DNA of 64,000 nt from Anisakis pegreffii (GCA_035041965.1 JAPYMA010000902.1:1-64000), one strand, 5' to 3'. Counted from the first letter of the stretch, positions 12,367-26,646 are shown. Numbers and translations: made by a program. Notes: a model not told the origin generated them from the letters alone.

Positions 12367-12801
12367 TGCGCTAGTTGCTCGCTTAATCACACAACACTAA
12401 TACTGATCACAACAAGAATGTTTCATTTATGATTTCCTTTAAAACACCATTACAAGTCAACGAAAATATTGCATTGGATTCGGATATGCATCAACACAGC
12501 ACTGAATTATAATTAACACATGCACATTGCCATGGTAATAATTTAATTTTTCAGTTGGACTTAGATCGTACCCGATGAATCATTATTGAGAGCATTTCAA
12601 TGTTGTGAAATTTTTTGTTTATGTCAAAGTACTTTTCACATGCTCAATAATATCGAATGCACGGAAAAGCAATCAAAATTCATAATAACAACAATAAATG
12701 CAATGGAATCAATCAATCACAAATGAAAGCAACATTTACTCACACAAATCAGAAAGAAACGAATTTGATTAACAAAACAGCAATGAATCATATGACTAGA
12801 A
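12367..12801. other. Spacer between PIGN and the Nudix gene with possible trans-splice acceptor
   Basis: The 435-bp gap separates the PIGN stop codon from the Nudix start. On the minus strand the sequence GTTGTGATCAG (ending near 12404) provides an AG acceptor upstream of the Nudix ATG. The spacing would suit polycistronic transcription with trans-splicing. No coding sequence was seen in the gap. Confidence 0.35.
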
Positions 12802-15800
12802 CTAGATAACATGCTTATTACGATCTCTGTGTCGTAATGAAAAAGGCAGCAAAATATGAGCCAAATGAAGGAATCCGAACACAAACACCGATATCGCCAT
12901 ACTGATCACATAATGACTTATACTTGTACCGATTTCAAGCCAACTCCCTTCGTCAGTTAATTGCGTAAAGAATATCTGAAAACCATCAGCAAATTATGTG
13001 GAGAAACACAAATGCAGAACATAAGTATGCAGTTATGATATCCTTCCGTCATCATGGCTGCTTAAAATGAAATTCCAGTGGGTTGTAGCATAAATGTGGT
13101 ACGTCATTTGCAGCAAAAGCATTTTAAAAAGGAAAACTATCTGACAACTCAGCGCTAAAAATAACAGCGGAGGCAATGACGAACCATAGCCATAGCATCG
13201 GTGATTATGAAGATAATATAAGCAAGACGTGAGAATGTGAGTTGTGCCGGTTGCAGAGTGGTGACGAATGCGAACGAAACGCTCAGAAACGGCAGCACAA
13301 TTTTGAACAGCAATAGCGCGGTCATGATGAACGGTGAGAACGTCTGAATGAAGAGCCGTACGAAGGACGGATTGAAACTGTTGATCGAAGCGATATTGCC
13401 AGTACCGAAGAATGCCGTCTCAATCAACAACACCAACAATAACGCGTGCTTCAATTCCTGGCTCGAGTATGCACCTCCTCGCGCTTGCATCATATCTGCA
13501 ATTCAATTCCTTTCCACTTGAATTATAAGATCAAACTATCATTATACTACTCAAGTGATCATCACTCATACTCAATATGAGCGTTAATAAATAATAATAA
13601 TAATGTCGTGCCATAACAATCGAGTACGTCTACATTGTGATTTAACAAAACAATGAAATAAAGAATGAGCAATGAACAAACCACACGATTTGCGACGGTG
13701 ATCGTTGCTAATCACTGAGAGCGATAAGGAGAAGAACTGTTCATCGGTATAAGTTGAATATTCAAGTCGAACGTAGACGAAGAGAAGAACGAAGAAGAAA
13801 TAGAGGAATAACGATTCGTATGAAAGACTGAGCAATGAGTATGGAACGAACACTGACGAGAACCAAATTATAAGTCGAATCACCAATAGAGATGGTGCGA
13901 ATAGTGGCATCACGAAACAATACACAATCGAAAACCAACAAAAAAGTTTCTGGATTGCAAATAAACATCTCCAAAGAAAGCCCTGAAATCCCAGAAACCC
14001 TTCTGAATCTTTCATGAAACAGAAAACAAAATTTAAAAAAAATCATCGGTATCATTATGTAAATGAACGACTTATAAAAACAAACCAGTGAATTTGCGTT
14101 AACAACGACGAAATTGTTGAGAAAAATAATGAACGCAATGCAGAGATGCAGTAGAGCAGTTCGATGAAGAAGGGAACAGTGGATGAAATAGCGATGACGA
14201 GATAAGCACACAAGGCTTGCTGCCACCAGCAAACTGGCAGTGATGCAAGCCATTGAATTCGGTGTACTTCCGACCGGTGGCAACAATGGAAATATCGCTA
14301 AACACACACAAACCACTGACCACAATCGCTTCCTGCAACTCGAATAAAATTCTGCATGAAATTTTCAATTTTCTCGACATAATCCTAAAATAACTCACTG
14401 AATAAATATTCAAACATGAGATGTATTGAACTGAGAAAGACAGCAAAAAATTCGTTGTAACGAACCAAAATTTTAAATTGACGCCGTTGTATTCATCCGA
14501 ATTCAAATGAACCGATAGAGTCATAAAAAGTAATGCAAATGACAGAAGCCATCGCTGTGTGAATACCGATGTCAACAGAAACAGTGCACTCCCTGCAAGT
14601 TAAGAGCCGTATCATCGGCGCGGAATAATTTCCTTGCGATTGCCTACTACTATTGATAGCTGTGAGATAAACCAGTTACTACTGGTTAACTTCTGAACCT
14701 TTCAGATATCATTCCAAAAAATTGCCCGCAAAATAATCGTTTAAAAATCAAAACAAAATGAAAAAGAGCATGAAGCAAACAAAAATCTCACCAATGCATA
14801 AGATAAGCAACGCAAAAATTTTCAAAGTTTTAGTTACGAATAGAAACGGCTGAGTGGTTATCTCGAAAATGAATGCAGATGAATGTATTCTCATCAGAAT
14901 CGTTTTCAGCGATGAGTCACACACATTATAAGATATGCTGATCGTATAGAACGGTAACAGAATATAGATACAATTCGTTACTCTCATACCAATACCAACC
15001 AATACCAACGCTAGCAACGATAACATTGCACAAGCTGTTGGTTCGGGAGTGAATATCGCAATCTGATCATTCGCTTTTACGTTACTTCTGAAATGTTTCA
15101 ATTTTACACATCAATTCAAACTTTAATTAGCGAAATGTAATTCAAATACAACTGCAACAGAGTCACTCTTGCAACCAGCAACCACATTTCTTTCCATACG
15201 ACAAATTTGATTCAAAGATGAGCATTGCTCGGGAAAAGTGCGGAGAAATATAAGTTTGCGAGATAATAAGATCAGAGGGGTGAACCTTGTTGAGAAGAGG
15301 AATATAAGCCATATCCACGAGATAAAAGTGGAGGCAATGGCCGTTCCAAGTAACGTTCGTTCATAGCGATGAAAATAGAAGATACCATCTCTAACTTTAT
15401 CGAAAAGTCGAATGCAAATCTGCGATGCTGCTTCGAATCTGAATGAGAGTCAATCACAACTCTACGTGAAAATCATTGTGACTCCGTTAGAAGAAATGAC
15501 GATTTGATGATGACCTTTTCAATTTTATCAACCGTTGAATTTCCTTCTCAACTGATCGCAGTGCTTCAGGCTTCAAGTCTGGAAATTCCTTGAAGAAGAT
15601 TGATAACGTATGCGATTTCTTTTCGTTTCTCTTGAAGGTGAATTGTTCTAACAGCTGCAAAGAAAACAACATAGACGATTCCAAATTACTATTATTATTA
15701 TTTTCAGATGCGGACTCTTGCAGCTTCATCACAACTTTTATCAATAGCATTCCCACTATTGTCAATCATTATGAAGAAAATCGGTGTCTAGTTCGATTAC

Positions 15801-15918
15801 AAAAACGAAACAATCATCATAAATCTTCTGATTCAAGTAACATGAATCACCATGATAACCAATCAATATGAAATAGGTATGGCAGAAAGTTCGCGGGCGA
15901 TTAGACCCAAAATTTCAA

Positions 15919-15951
<33 letters not shown>

Positions 15952-17851
15952 GATAAACTTGAGCAAACTTGTTTCAGGTTTGCGTATGAGGCTTGGAAAC
16001 GATATTTATGCGAAGTGTCGAGTACTTGAATCGGTAAACTACCAATACTATTCGTTGGTATCGGTATACCAAGTAACGATGACATTAACGGTGCCAGATC
16101 GATCTTAAAATTTAAGATCGAATGGAGAATAAATTTGATACAGTATCATAGAACACTTCTTGGCTTTTGAATTCGTGAAAGGTAAGATGGTACAATATCT
16201 TCCGAAGAAGCATCTATCGCTGGTTTAAGCATCTGTCGCTGTTCCACTCCAGTGGCTAATACCCTTCATGCTTCTTCATTTCAAATACCATTCAAGCGCC
16301 AATCCTATTGAAATGTATCTCACGTTCCCCAGTGAAAGACTCAAACCCACCTGATTAATATTTCTGCTAAAGTAAGACGCCTTCACTCCCGAACCCCAAA
16401 CGACGTATGGTGTTAACACTTCTTCAGAAGTACCCGCTCCATGTGAGCCCCAATCGGTCATACCATGATCCGATGTGAATATAAAAGCTGTTCTGCAACG
16501 ACAGTAAGGTTGAATGAAAGAATTTATCAACAAAATAAAAAGTTTATTAAGTGGAATGAAAACGTCAAGACGCTACAAATGATGAGTAAACTTACTTATT
16601 ATCATTGAAATAATTCGCCATAAGATTGCTAACATTTCGAATGGCGTTATCAACAAATACCAGATTTGTGATGTAATCGCTTGAATATGGCTTACTGCTG
16701 TGTCCATTCACGTCTATTCCGAGGAAATGCAAAAAGAACATTACACCATTCGCATTCAAACGTTCACTCAATGAGGCACTCATCGATGACTCGTTGAACA
16801 TTTCCTTAACCGATGCATATGTAACCTTCGAACAATAATCAAAACGAGATAAATCGATGCATTTTCAAACTCGGATATGCAACACGTAAATTGTAGCTTA
16901 CAAACACTTAATAGCATACCTCAACTTTGTCATGCACCCATTCATCTAACTTCCAAGCATTCTCGTCAAAAAACTGCTCCATTTCAGCTGGATAAACATC
17001 GCCATGCACATGAGCAACTTCGTCTGAGAACATTGATACAATATCGGGACTACCCCAAGCCCAGGCTTCATGAGATCTTAATTTCATCTTCAGATTCAAT
17101 GCACTCAAAACGGTATGAAATTCAAAAATAGATCACTGAGATAAATTCGGAGACCTGTTGAAAACACTGTCGAACTGAACGGGATTGACCTTCCAACCTC
17201 GCGTCACCGCGCTAACATCTTCATAGAAACCAGCAAAAATAGCCACATGACCAGGGCGCGATTCTGTTGGTACGTGACTTGAACTAATGCCCCATGACGC
17301 CTGCAAATAACTTCATTTCTCTCAATGAATTATCCTCTAACAAAACGAAATTATTCGGGAAAGTGACAATTCCCTATAGAGTATTAGAGAGCAACGAAAG
17401 ACGGAGAGAATTTCCAAAAGTTTCAACTGATTTTTCGATAAAATAAATGAATGTGATATTCAGTAGATCGAATGACCATAACAGACTGAGAATTTAGGGA
17501 TATAACTGACCTTGGTGTTGTTGATGAGACTGTGTAAAAATGGCGATTTTTGTGGATTATCAAAGAAAGTGTCTGCACGTAATCCATCTGAATGGAACAT
17601 TCATTAAGAATTTTTTTCATCAGTGCAAAACGAACGAAATGAAAGCACAACTGAGAAGCGAACGAACGAAATTTTTCACCTGCAGAGAAAACGACGAGTC
17701 GTTTAGCAGGTCCATCGAGTGAAGTGATCGGATGTGCGTTCAGGTGTTGTATCAGCGGAGATGAGTAGTAGATATCGAATATTGAATAGAAAACGATCAG
17801 ATGTAAAACCACTCCAAATATCGCTAGTTTTGCATAAACACTCAGTATCAT
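12802..17851 (-). CDS. PIGN: GPI ethanolamine phosphate transferase 1 (PIG-N/Mcd4 family)
   Basis: Fifteen minus-strand exons run from 17680-17851 to 12802-12975 and splice in phase to about 965 residues (human PIGN is 931). The N-terminus has a membrane anchor. The lumenal catalytic domain of the alkaline-phosphatase superfamily follows: [14 protein letters not shown] (first metal/nucleophile region), [16 protein letters not shown] and [14 protein letters not shown] (metal-binding Asp/His residues). The C-terminal half is a multi-pass membrane region ending with the family block [15 protein letters not shown] and the stretch [19 protein letters not shown] adds ethanolamine phosphate to the first mannose of the GPI precursor in the ER. 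The catalytic motifs are intact. The weak point is exon 11 (about 14395-14592), where only an A|GTTATT donor keeps the frame and a better GTGAGT donor 4 nt earlier would break it. Exon lengths elsewhere are well fixed by phase. Confidence 0.95.
15922..15952. repeat. (TAA)n microsatellite in a PIGN intron
   Basis: About ten perfect TAA units lie in the intron next to the donor of exon 7. The tract is simple sequence and likely variable in length between individuals. Confidence 0.9.
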
Positions 17852-18917
17852 TTTCCTAGTGCATCATCGTTGATTCCTTTCAACAATCTTAAATTCAACC
17901 GTTCTTATTGCCAATTTCATCTAATTATAATTAATTACCATCAGCATTGTCACTATTATTTACCATTAACAACCACTATTATTGTGGCTCTCCCAATCCC
18001 AATTGGAAATACACAGTTGAGGAACACACCACTGCGATGTTCAAGATTATCAGAAAAGTTTTAAAATTTTCGCAAAAGTATGAGCATGCACTGACCACTG
18101 TCGACCTCAATCGTGCATGAGAAAACAACTGCTCAGCCCAACAGTCTAGGTCGGTCGAAACCCATCCAAACTAAACTTCCACAATGAAAGCAGCCCGAAA
18201 GCACATGTAAAAAAATTTCCAAATGTTCCAATAATTTTAGCGAAATACTTTCAAAAATGTTACAGTATGAGAGAGTGGAAAAATGCAACTTTTGTAATGG
18301 CTTTCACACGTCGAACGGTTGGAAACGAACATGTGTGTATTGTGTGGCAGAAATTGAATGAATAAGCAATTAAGAGAACGAATGTACAAATACTTGCTGA
18401 ATTAATTGGCAACAGTTTCATTGGCAAATTTCTATGAATTATGAAGTGATTTCACGAATAACAAATTTTTTTCAACCCATTCAATGCACCTGAAAATGTT
18501 ACGCTAACGACGCCCTTAGTCATTTCTGATTTGTCGTAATTTCCTCACCAGACTACGAACCATCGCTCTCTTCTCTCCGTATCCATTTTTGTCGAGGTGA
18601 CGACTGCACTGATTGGAATAATTGTCAATATTACATGCTTGTAATTGAAGTGTTGATGTGTTCCGTCTAATCGATATGATTGTTTCGGTGTTCCTTATGC
18701 CTTTTCTCATATCCATAAAGATCACATTGGATCGGTTTGTTTAGATACGAAGAGATTGTAATGTGCAATGACTCGTTCTGGCTAGCTGGCTGTTGAGTCG
18801 TATTTCATTGCCACGTGTTTGGGTGACAATGAACCCGATTTGTAATGCATTTATGGATGCCGAATCGTTGATTCACTAAAGGGCGATTAATTGTGACTTA
18901 AGTGATGTTTTAAGGTG
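17852..18917. other. Divergent intergenic region between PIGN and TM9SF3
   Basis: PIGN is transcribed leftward and TM9SF3 rightward from either side of this 1.07-kb interval, so both promoters must lie here. I see no convincing TATA box, no coding exon and no repeat. Short open frames here lack any family features. Confidence 0.5.
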
Positions 18918-21900
18918 ATGAGATTGATCGCGTTCACGGTGTTCCTGTGTGCGCATTTATTTGTTCGTGCAGATGAACACGATCGTGTATACAAAGATGG
19001 CGAAGAGGTTCAATTTTCTTTTATTTCACAAATTTATTTTCGTTTATTAATTGAAGAAACCGAGTGATTTCCTGTCGTTTAAGTTCTATTGCGGGAAGTT
19101 GCATAGATGTATTTGTGCCAATTATCTGTCATTAGTTTCAGAAAGAGTTGTGCAATTTAGAGTATTTTCATTGCTATTGTATGATCTTTGAAGGTGGTCT
19201 TATGGATGAATACCGTTGGTCCATACAATAATCGACAAGAAACATATACATATTTTTCGCTACCGTTTTGTCGAGGTCCAAAGCAGACAATCAGCCATTA
19301 TCATGAAACACTAGGCGAGGCGCTCTTAGGCGTAGAACTCGACTTCTCCGGTTTAGATATCCAATTCAAAGGTTCTCGTTATCAGTTTTCATTCGGAAAT
19401 TTGCGTGACTTAATGGTTATCGTTTTTATCAGTATGATTGTTATTACGTTGATATAGTCGATGTTGTGTTAACGATGAATCATAATTTCAGAGAACGTTG
19501 ATAAAACAGTATTCTGCAAAAAAACACTGAATGCTGAAGAATACAAAGCGTTCGTGTATGCGGTACAGAATAATTATTGGTATCAAATGTATCTCGATGA
19601 ATTACCAATGTATGGTAGGTCGTTGATCTTATTGTTGCAAATCTCATTTAATGACTTCTTGAACTGTAATCGAAGCGTTCGTTTCAATAATTTAGGTATG
19701 GTCGGCGAGGTCGATTCATCAACAACACCACCAACCTACAAATTGTTCACTCATAAGAGGCTCGATATTGGATATAACAGAAATCAGGTTAATATCTTAA
19801 CGATAGCGCTATTCTGTCTTCATTGTTTTTATTATTGTTTTTTATTTTGCAGATAGTCGACGTGAATATAACGTCGGATGTGCGAGTAGCACTATTGCCG
19901 AATGCCGAGATATCGTTCAGTTATGAGGTGGTCTGGAAACGTTCGGATGTAGATTTCGAGCATCGTTTCGATAAATATCTTGACCCGTCGTTCTTCCAGC
20001 ATAGAGTGAGTTCATTCGAATGGGCCGGGAATTGCATTCATGAGTTGTGATCGAATAATTTGCAGATCCATTGGTTCTCGATATTCAATTCGTTTATGAT
20101 GGTAATATTCTTGGTTGGCCTTGTTTGGATGATTCTTGTACGAACGTTGAAGAAAGATTATGCGAGATATCAAAAAGATGAAGAACTTGACGATATGGTT
20201 TGTACTCACATTCGTATCTTCTAATTGTAAGAAGTGCTATTCTATCAGCGTCACTAAATTCTCAATCTGAATGTACATTTACTTTTGGCGGTCTATTTCA
20301 GTTATTTCACCAGTTCTATTGTCGTTTTGATTTTACTCATCGAAGAGAATATTTCGATTGTTGCAAAGGAATGAATATGCTTGAAGGAGCGTGATCTGGG
20401 TGATGAGTACGGTTGGAAACAAGTGCACGGTGACATCTTCAGAGCTCCGTCGTTTCCGATGGTGTTTTCGGCGTTGATTGGTGCTGGTTATCACATATTC
20501 ACTGTGTCCGTCATCACCGTTATACTCGCCATTGTCGGCGAATTCTACACTGAGTTAGTTTGTTTGAGGATAATACCATTCAAGCTGAAATGCATGAATT
20601 TTCTGGTCATTGATGCGTGATTTGTTTTGTATTTCGCTTTCATGTTCGTCTCAATGCATTCTTCTGTGGAACTGCTCTATCGATGGCAAATCCTCAAAAA
20701 CAATCCTCATTCAGTAAACTGCATTTCAGACGTGGGTCGTTATTGAGTGCCGCCATATTTGTGTACGCAGCCGCGTCGCCAGTTAATGGTTTTGCGGGTG
20801 GTTCGATGTACTCGAGATTCGGTGGAAAACAGTAGGTTACCACTTATAGTTGTGTTGGTTTTTTGGGTGATTATGGGTGTGAATTATGGGTTTCGTTTTG
20901 AGATGTTGATTCGTTGTTTGCAGTTGGATCCGACAGATGGTTTTGGGTGCATTCTTGTTGCCGTGCTCGATATCTGCAGTTGCGTTCCTGATCAACTTTA
21001 TAGCCATTTATTATCACGCATCGCGAGCGATTCCATTCACGATCATGCTTGCAGTGACGGCCATTTGCTTTTTCGTTATTCTGCCGTTGACGCTGGTCGG
21101 CACGGTTCTTGGTTGGTCCTTTCATTGACAGTTTTGAGTGTGAAATGAATTAATTCATTGCGTGTTGCTCACACTTTATCTTGTCTGGTGCAAATTTCCA
21201 TTTTGTTTGAATGGCAAAACTTTTGTTTTGAACGTACTGATTTATTTTCTCGTTTTGAGTTCCTCAAGTACCGTTGTTAAAATTTTGAGCGTTGTGTTAG
21301 TTCTGTACCGTCGATGAGGGTGCAGCAGTATAGTTAGAAATTGCCAAAGTCGCGGAATATTTATCATTGTCATGGTTGCAATAGTGGAGGTGACTGTGAT
21401 TTTGATGTCATAAAAGGTATGAAGTGCTAATGTGAAGTTGATTCCAGGTCGTAATATCAAGGGTCAGGGTGATTATCCTTGCCGAGTGAACGCTGTTCCG
21501 AGACCGATACCGGACAAGAAGTGGTTTGTTGAGCCATGGCTTATCATCATGCTGGGTGGAGTGTTGCCGTTCGGTTCGATATTCATCGAAATGTAATCGC
21601 TTTTCGAAGTTTTGAATATTCTTCGTTCGAATGGCATTACTCTTGTTCCACGATGACTACCACTTGAACAGAACGTTTGTGATATTGGAAAGCATCGAGA
21701 CGATTATTTTTGGATTGTTTGTTTATTTTGGATTGAAGTCATTGCAATTGCTCGTTTGCAGGTATTTTATATTCACATCATTTTGGGCGTATAAAATCTA
21801 TTACGTGTACGGTTTTATGTTGCTTGTGCTCGTCATATTAGCAGTGGTAACGATGTGTGTCACAGTTGTGTGTACGTATTTCTTGCTGAATGCTGAGGAC

Positions 21901-22368
21901 TATCGGTGGTATGTTATTTTAAAGATTCATTCATCTAGAGTTGATTGATTTGTACGTTTCACGTCCAGAATTAATTTATTCACTGAAAGTCAATTAATTC
22001 AATTTGCATTCGATGCGAATTTGACATGTCTTAAAGATCTGTTTTGAATTCATTGAATCAATTTCAGGAGATGGACTAGTTTTCTGGCAGGTGCATCGAC
22101 CGCATTCTACGTTTACCTTTATTCAGTTTACTACTTCATCTTCAAAACAAAGTTTGTGATTCTTTGTGTTTTTTTCAACATTTGCGCATTCTCATTGCTC
22201 ACACTGAGGTGAATTCTTTGCAGGATGTACGGTTTGTTCCAAACGGTGTTTTATTTCGGTTATATGGGTGTGTTCAGTGCAGCGTTGGGTATTATGTGCG
22301 GTACGGTTGGGTACGTGGGTACGGCTAAATTTGTACACAAAATCTATTCGACGGTTAAGATTGATTGA
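18918..22368 (+). CDS. TM9SF3: Transmembrane 9 superfamily member 3 (nonaspanin)
   Basis: Thirteen plus-strand exons (18918-19007, 19194-19371, 19492-19614, 19696-19787, 19853-20005, 20066-20197, 20387-20553, 20730-20831, 20924-21111, 21448-21592, 21762-21908, 22068-22151, 22224-22368) join in phase and give 581 residues, against 589 in human TM9SF3. A signal peptide is followed by a lumenal domain ([29 protein letters not shown]) and nine membrane segments from the [18 protein letters not shown] stretch onward. The C-terminus ends in K-I-D, matching the KxD/E signal that binds COPI and retains nonaspanins in the Golgi. The family acts in Golgi/endosome membrane protein sorting and, for TM9SF3, Golgi architecture. 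All junctions are fixed by conserved sequence. It diverges from PIGN across about 1.07 kb. Confidence 0.97.
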
Positions 22369-23640
22369 TTTTCGCTGTTTCATTGTACTTGATAATTGAT
22401 GAGATCGCTTTGGGAATGCGGTCGGTTGAGGCGTTAATGGTATACGTATTTTGTTGGGTGTATGCTGAGGGATGGATCGATTACTTGCTTTATTCATTGT
22501 CAGTGTGATGGAAATTCGATGTGATTTCGGTGCTTTATTGCACCGACTCTTATATGATACTGTGCTCTTGCTTACTGATCGTCATTACCCAACTGATTCA
22601 TTCATTCGATCCGTCTTGTTGATTCGTCGATTTTTGATTGTTCAAGTGATATATTACAATATTCGTAATTGATCTGACGTACCACTTACCATATAGCATA
22701 TTGGTAACAGTAGTTATAGTCGAAGTCATTGTTTTCTTTTATGATCATGAGTTGTTGTTGTTGATTCGGTATTTTTGTTAATTGTTTATGAAGTTGTGCT
22801 CGTTTGAATGGTTCGTGATGAGAATAATAATTGTTGTGCTAGTAACAGAGTGGGTGTGGTGAGACCTTTTTTGTTTTGAACACAGGGATGATGACTCGGT
22901 AAGTTGTTAATTACCTGTTAATTCTTTCGATTGAGTTTATAACATTGTTTGAGTGAACGCTCGAGTTTGTATTTTAAGTTGTATTGTACTTTTTATGAGG
23001 CGTTCCTCTTTTTTGATGCATTGATACAATTAAGAGTATCATTGTTGTATCGAGCTGGTCGTGTTTGGTGTGCAAGAATGGTCAATGGGGTGACTTTTTT
23101 AAATTATTGTTTATTTATTGCTGCGGTTTGAAATGATGGTCGTCGTATTACTTTTATTATTATTATTATTATTATTCGATTGCTTTCGTTTGATCCGTTT
23201 TCGTTCATATCCACATTTTGAACACAACATGACTGTCCATCTTCTGATGATCGCATAAAACTTTCATCGTTCTGCATTTGTATTCATCACTCATCCGTAC
23301 ATATTATCATGATGAGAGTATCACAAATTCTGGTATGATCACCTTCAAATCACCACGATTCATCGTCTGTCAACACAGTCAAATCGAATATTATTTCAAC
23401 TGGATTATTACTCAATAAAAACTCCTTGAAAACTTAACTGTTGTCAAATTTGATTTGTTATTCACTTCGAAAAAGATGCATCCTAGCGATTGGCAGTTCC
23501 TTATGTAAGTTTAATTGTAATCATCATGACATTCCTCTATAAAATGTAGTCCCTTAATCCAGTTGAAAATATCTTAACAATAAGTGAGTTGTAACATAAA
23601 ACTGATGCTATACCAATTATGACCATTCGAGTCTCTTCAG
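22369..23640. other. Convergent intergenic region with (ATT)n microsatellite
   Basis: This 1.27-kb stretch lies between the 3' ends of TM9SF3 and the minus-strand secreted-precursor gene. It holds a (ATT)n tract at about 23154-23176 and otherwise T-rich sequence. No coding exon is supported. Confidence 0.6.
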
Positions 23641-24265
23641 TCAATTCTTCCATCGCATATGGAGTGGTTGAAAGCGTCCACGAAACTGTTTACGGGCTTT
23701 CGTGAACGCATCTGCACTGTGATTCCAGTGCTGCGATAGAACACGATTCAGCGCTTTACCACTCTCGATTGCTTTCGCCCCCAACATATTCAGTCTGCAA
23801 CTAGTCTAATCGAAAACACCAACAACGATTTCTGATTGCATTGTTCAAACAGAAATCACTATTGAAACGTTGCAAACGAACGATAACCTTGAAGTTAGTA
23901 ACGGAGGCGTTTGGTGTCGTTCGGTGTTCTCATCAGCCTCGTCTTCATCACCTGACAAGTTACTCCTATAACTGATTCAATATTAAATTCATGCGTTCTG
24001 TTGTTAACAGTGCTCACATCGATCATTTATGTAACAAATAGAAACGGTGACGTGCGCAAACGCACAAACTGTTTAATCAGCAACAAGTAATTGACTGAAT
24101 ATAGCAAGAATTCACTTCCACTGACGTGACTGCTTACGAATAGCGTACTGAGACATTCCAGGTGCGTTAAAATTACCGTACATTTGAAAGCCACTCGTCA
24201 ACTGAACTGAACACAATACAGTGACGATCAATACAAATACAAATCCGAGATTGTTTGACATCATT
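23641..24265 (-). CDS. Novel secreted precursor, possibly neuropeptide-like
   Basis: Three minus-strand exons (24116-24265, 23888-23965, 23641-23794) splice in phase (2, then 2) to 126 residues. The start ATG lies two bases after a TTTCAG acceptor, a typical spliced-leader position. Residues 1 to ~25 form a strong signal peptide (a hydrophobic run, LGFVFVLIVTVLCS). The rest has no transmembrane segment: an aromatic/Gln-rich part (FQMYGNFNAPGM...), an acidic exon (DEDEADENTE), and a basic C-terminus with RK sites (TKARK|QFRGRFQPLHMRWKN). Candidate mono/dibasic cleavage sites exist, but there is no repeated peptide and no obvious amidation glycine. I do not recognise the family. The reading frame and splice phases make the gene itself likely; 'neuropeptide-like' is only a suggestion from architecture. 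Confidence 0.6.
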
Positions 24266-26646
24266 CTGAAAGAATTCAAAAAATAAAAGGCATTCATGAA
24301 CTGAATTGGATTCATGGATCATATCAAGAGAACGGCATTCAGTGAGTAAGATGTATTGTGAGAGTACACAAAAATAGTCGGACGTTTCGTTTCGCCTGGG
24401 AATGAGCACACTGAACAACAAGTAATCGACATCATGAAATACACCGTAACCAGAGACCACGATGCTGATGAGCATATCAGATATCATGGCTCTAGGCGGT
24501 TCGTTAGAAATCAAAATTTAGGTGGTACACTTTTTTACAATATATGAAAGCAATCGATTTATGGTCATATGACCTGGGCACAAATCATTCAATTCGTCAA
24601 TGTTTTCAACAATAACAACATTTTGCTCGGTAGAATAAAACAGTGAAAACTGAATGCAGATAAATAAGATTGGGAAGTCCCTTATATGAGGCTTACATAG
24701 GTGTGAGACGAATTTCGAAACGGAATAAGTCGCAAATCGCATTGAATAACGTTTGTGCGTATTTGTACTTACGCAATAATATTACACATTGTATGCAATA
24801 ACAGTAAAGATGAAATGATAATAAACACAACGAAATTTTCAATGAAAATAAATAAGTTGAAATGTCGAATATTTGAAGAAGTCAATTGAAACGCAGATTG
24901 CATGCGATTTAATGTATAATAGAAAGAACTGAATGAAATAAAGCGTTTGCCAGTGATTACGTGAGACGTATATGTGTGGTGTGCTCAAGGGGATTTGCTC
25001 GTGAATTTGTGCATAAACTGATTTGTGTGTGTAATGGAAATGGAAAACAATTTGTGAGTTTGTCTTAGTTTGGCATGAGCAGAGTATTGACCAATGAGGA
25101 GCAGCACTGAATTGACAGCGTTTTCAAATAAGACAACATAAAAGTCGAGTGAAGAACCATTTGCAATCTTTATGGCTTATATCCGTCAGTGAACATTCGT
25201 TTCCAATTGAAAAACAACAATTCAGAGGTGCGATATACTTCAGAATAATGGCAATATTATAAAACAATGAATATGGAGAATTTGCATTTAAGAAGATATT
25301 TTATCATCCAAAAGAAGCTCAAAGCACCGCAATAAGACTCGATGAAAATATTTGCAATTGTGAGTTTTGCAGTTAGACAAATCCCGAATTTATTGAATGA
25401 GGCGCATAAATTCGTTGCTCATTCACAATGCACCAGCCGTTATTATTTTCATTTGAGTTACTGTCAAAGCTAACAACCAATTTATCATCTGATATTAGCG
25501 TTTGAATAGAGTGCGATGTTCTGAATGCTTTCGTTATTCATCCATCTGCTTTTCGATCATCATCATCAGAGCGGACGTCACTCAGAAAACATAGAACAAC
25601 GGTGCTTGATTGCATTCGAATTCCACAAGCGTTGTGAAATGAAGAATGCAAATTGACTGAAGGATATCGAGATGAATGGCCTAACTGAATGAACGAAGGG
25701 TGGAAGTTTTTGCACGGAACGAATTAACACTCCGCCAACGTTCCCAAAGGATCGTAATGCAATGGGAGTACAACTGCTGCTGGATTTTGGCTGTGACGCT
25801 TCATTTTGAGTGAAACAAACGAGATTCCGTTTGAAGGTGGTAACCCACAAAAAAACTGGATTGTTTAGAATGAATGACAAATGCACTCACATGTGTACAT
25901 ACAAATATATTTATTCTCTAACAATAAGAATAACGCGAAAAAAAGAGAAATGTCAAAACATTTATTTCATTTACTCAATCAAATTCGGTATCGTAAACAA
26001 ATACAAAAAAAAGTTGAAAATAAGGAACGACAAATGAAGACAAAAAAGAACAAAATAAGAAACAAGCATTTATTCATTTGATATACAATAAGCGGAAGTA
26101 ACCCTTACGAAGAAAGCTTGGCTGGGATCAACGTGACCGATGAGTGATCCCGATGCAATGAATTCATCTTTCGCAGCCCACAGTGAGTTCTTAGTGAATT
26201 GTAAGTCGACAGGTGAAAGTAGAAATACCATTGAAATGCCACTTTTGAAGAATGATTAACACGAAAAACTTCGTGATGGCGTCGTTGCCATGACAAAAGT
26301 CGACATTTACAAGTCACTTATAAAACAATTAGGATACTCAAAAAATGGTGAAGTGTCTTCAGAGTATGTTCCTTTATTCTATTCATAATAACACACTCGC
26401 AATTAAATGCACATAATTAAACATTCAACGATTTTCGCATAAAAAGGCAAAAACAAGTTGATAAGATGGATATAAAACATATGATGTGATGGTAGGTTCA
26501 TACCGAGATAAGTAAGTATTGTTTGAGGTTAAAGGAGTTTAGGAAAGGAGTTGAATTGAGCGAACTTATTCCTGACATAAGCAATAGATCATTCAACTGC
26601 AATAAATCGGATTCAACAACCGACACAAAGAGCAAGTTTGCAGTCT
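24266..26646. other. Long intergenic region without supportable genes
   Basis: About 2.4 kb between two minus-strand genes. Open frames are short, lysine/asparagine-rich because of the base composition (for example near 25.8-26.1 kb), and lack splice or domain support. It probably contains the promoter of the secreted-precursor gene and the 3' UTR of the PLC-like gene. Confidence 0.5.

Noticed and set aside
20617..21148. Several 60-130-codon frames within TM9SF3 on both strands
   Set aside because: They run across TM9SF3 exon-intron boundaries and are shadows of the conserved exons.
25810..26081. Lysine-rich plus-strand frames
   Set aside because: Composition follows A-rich DNA. Two frames are open at once, which marks low complexity rather than coding.
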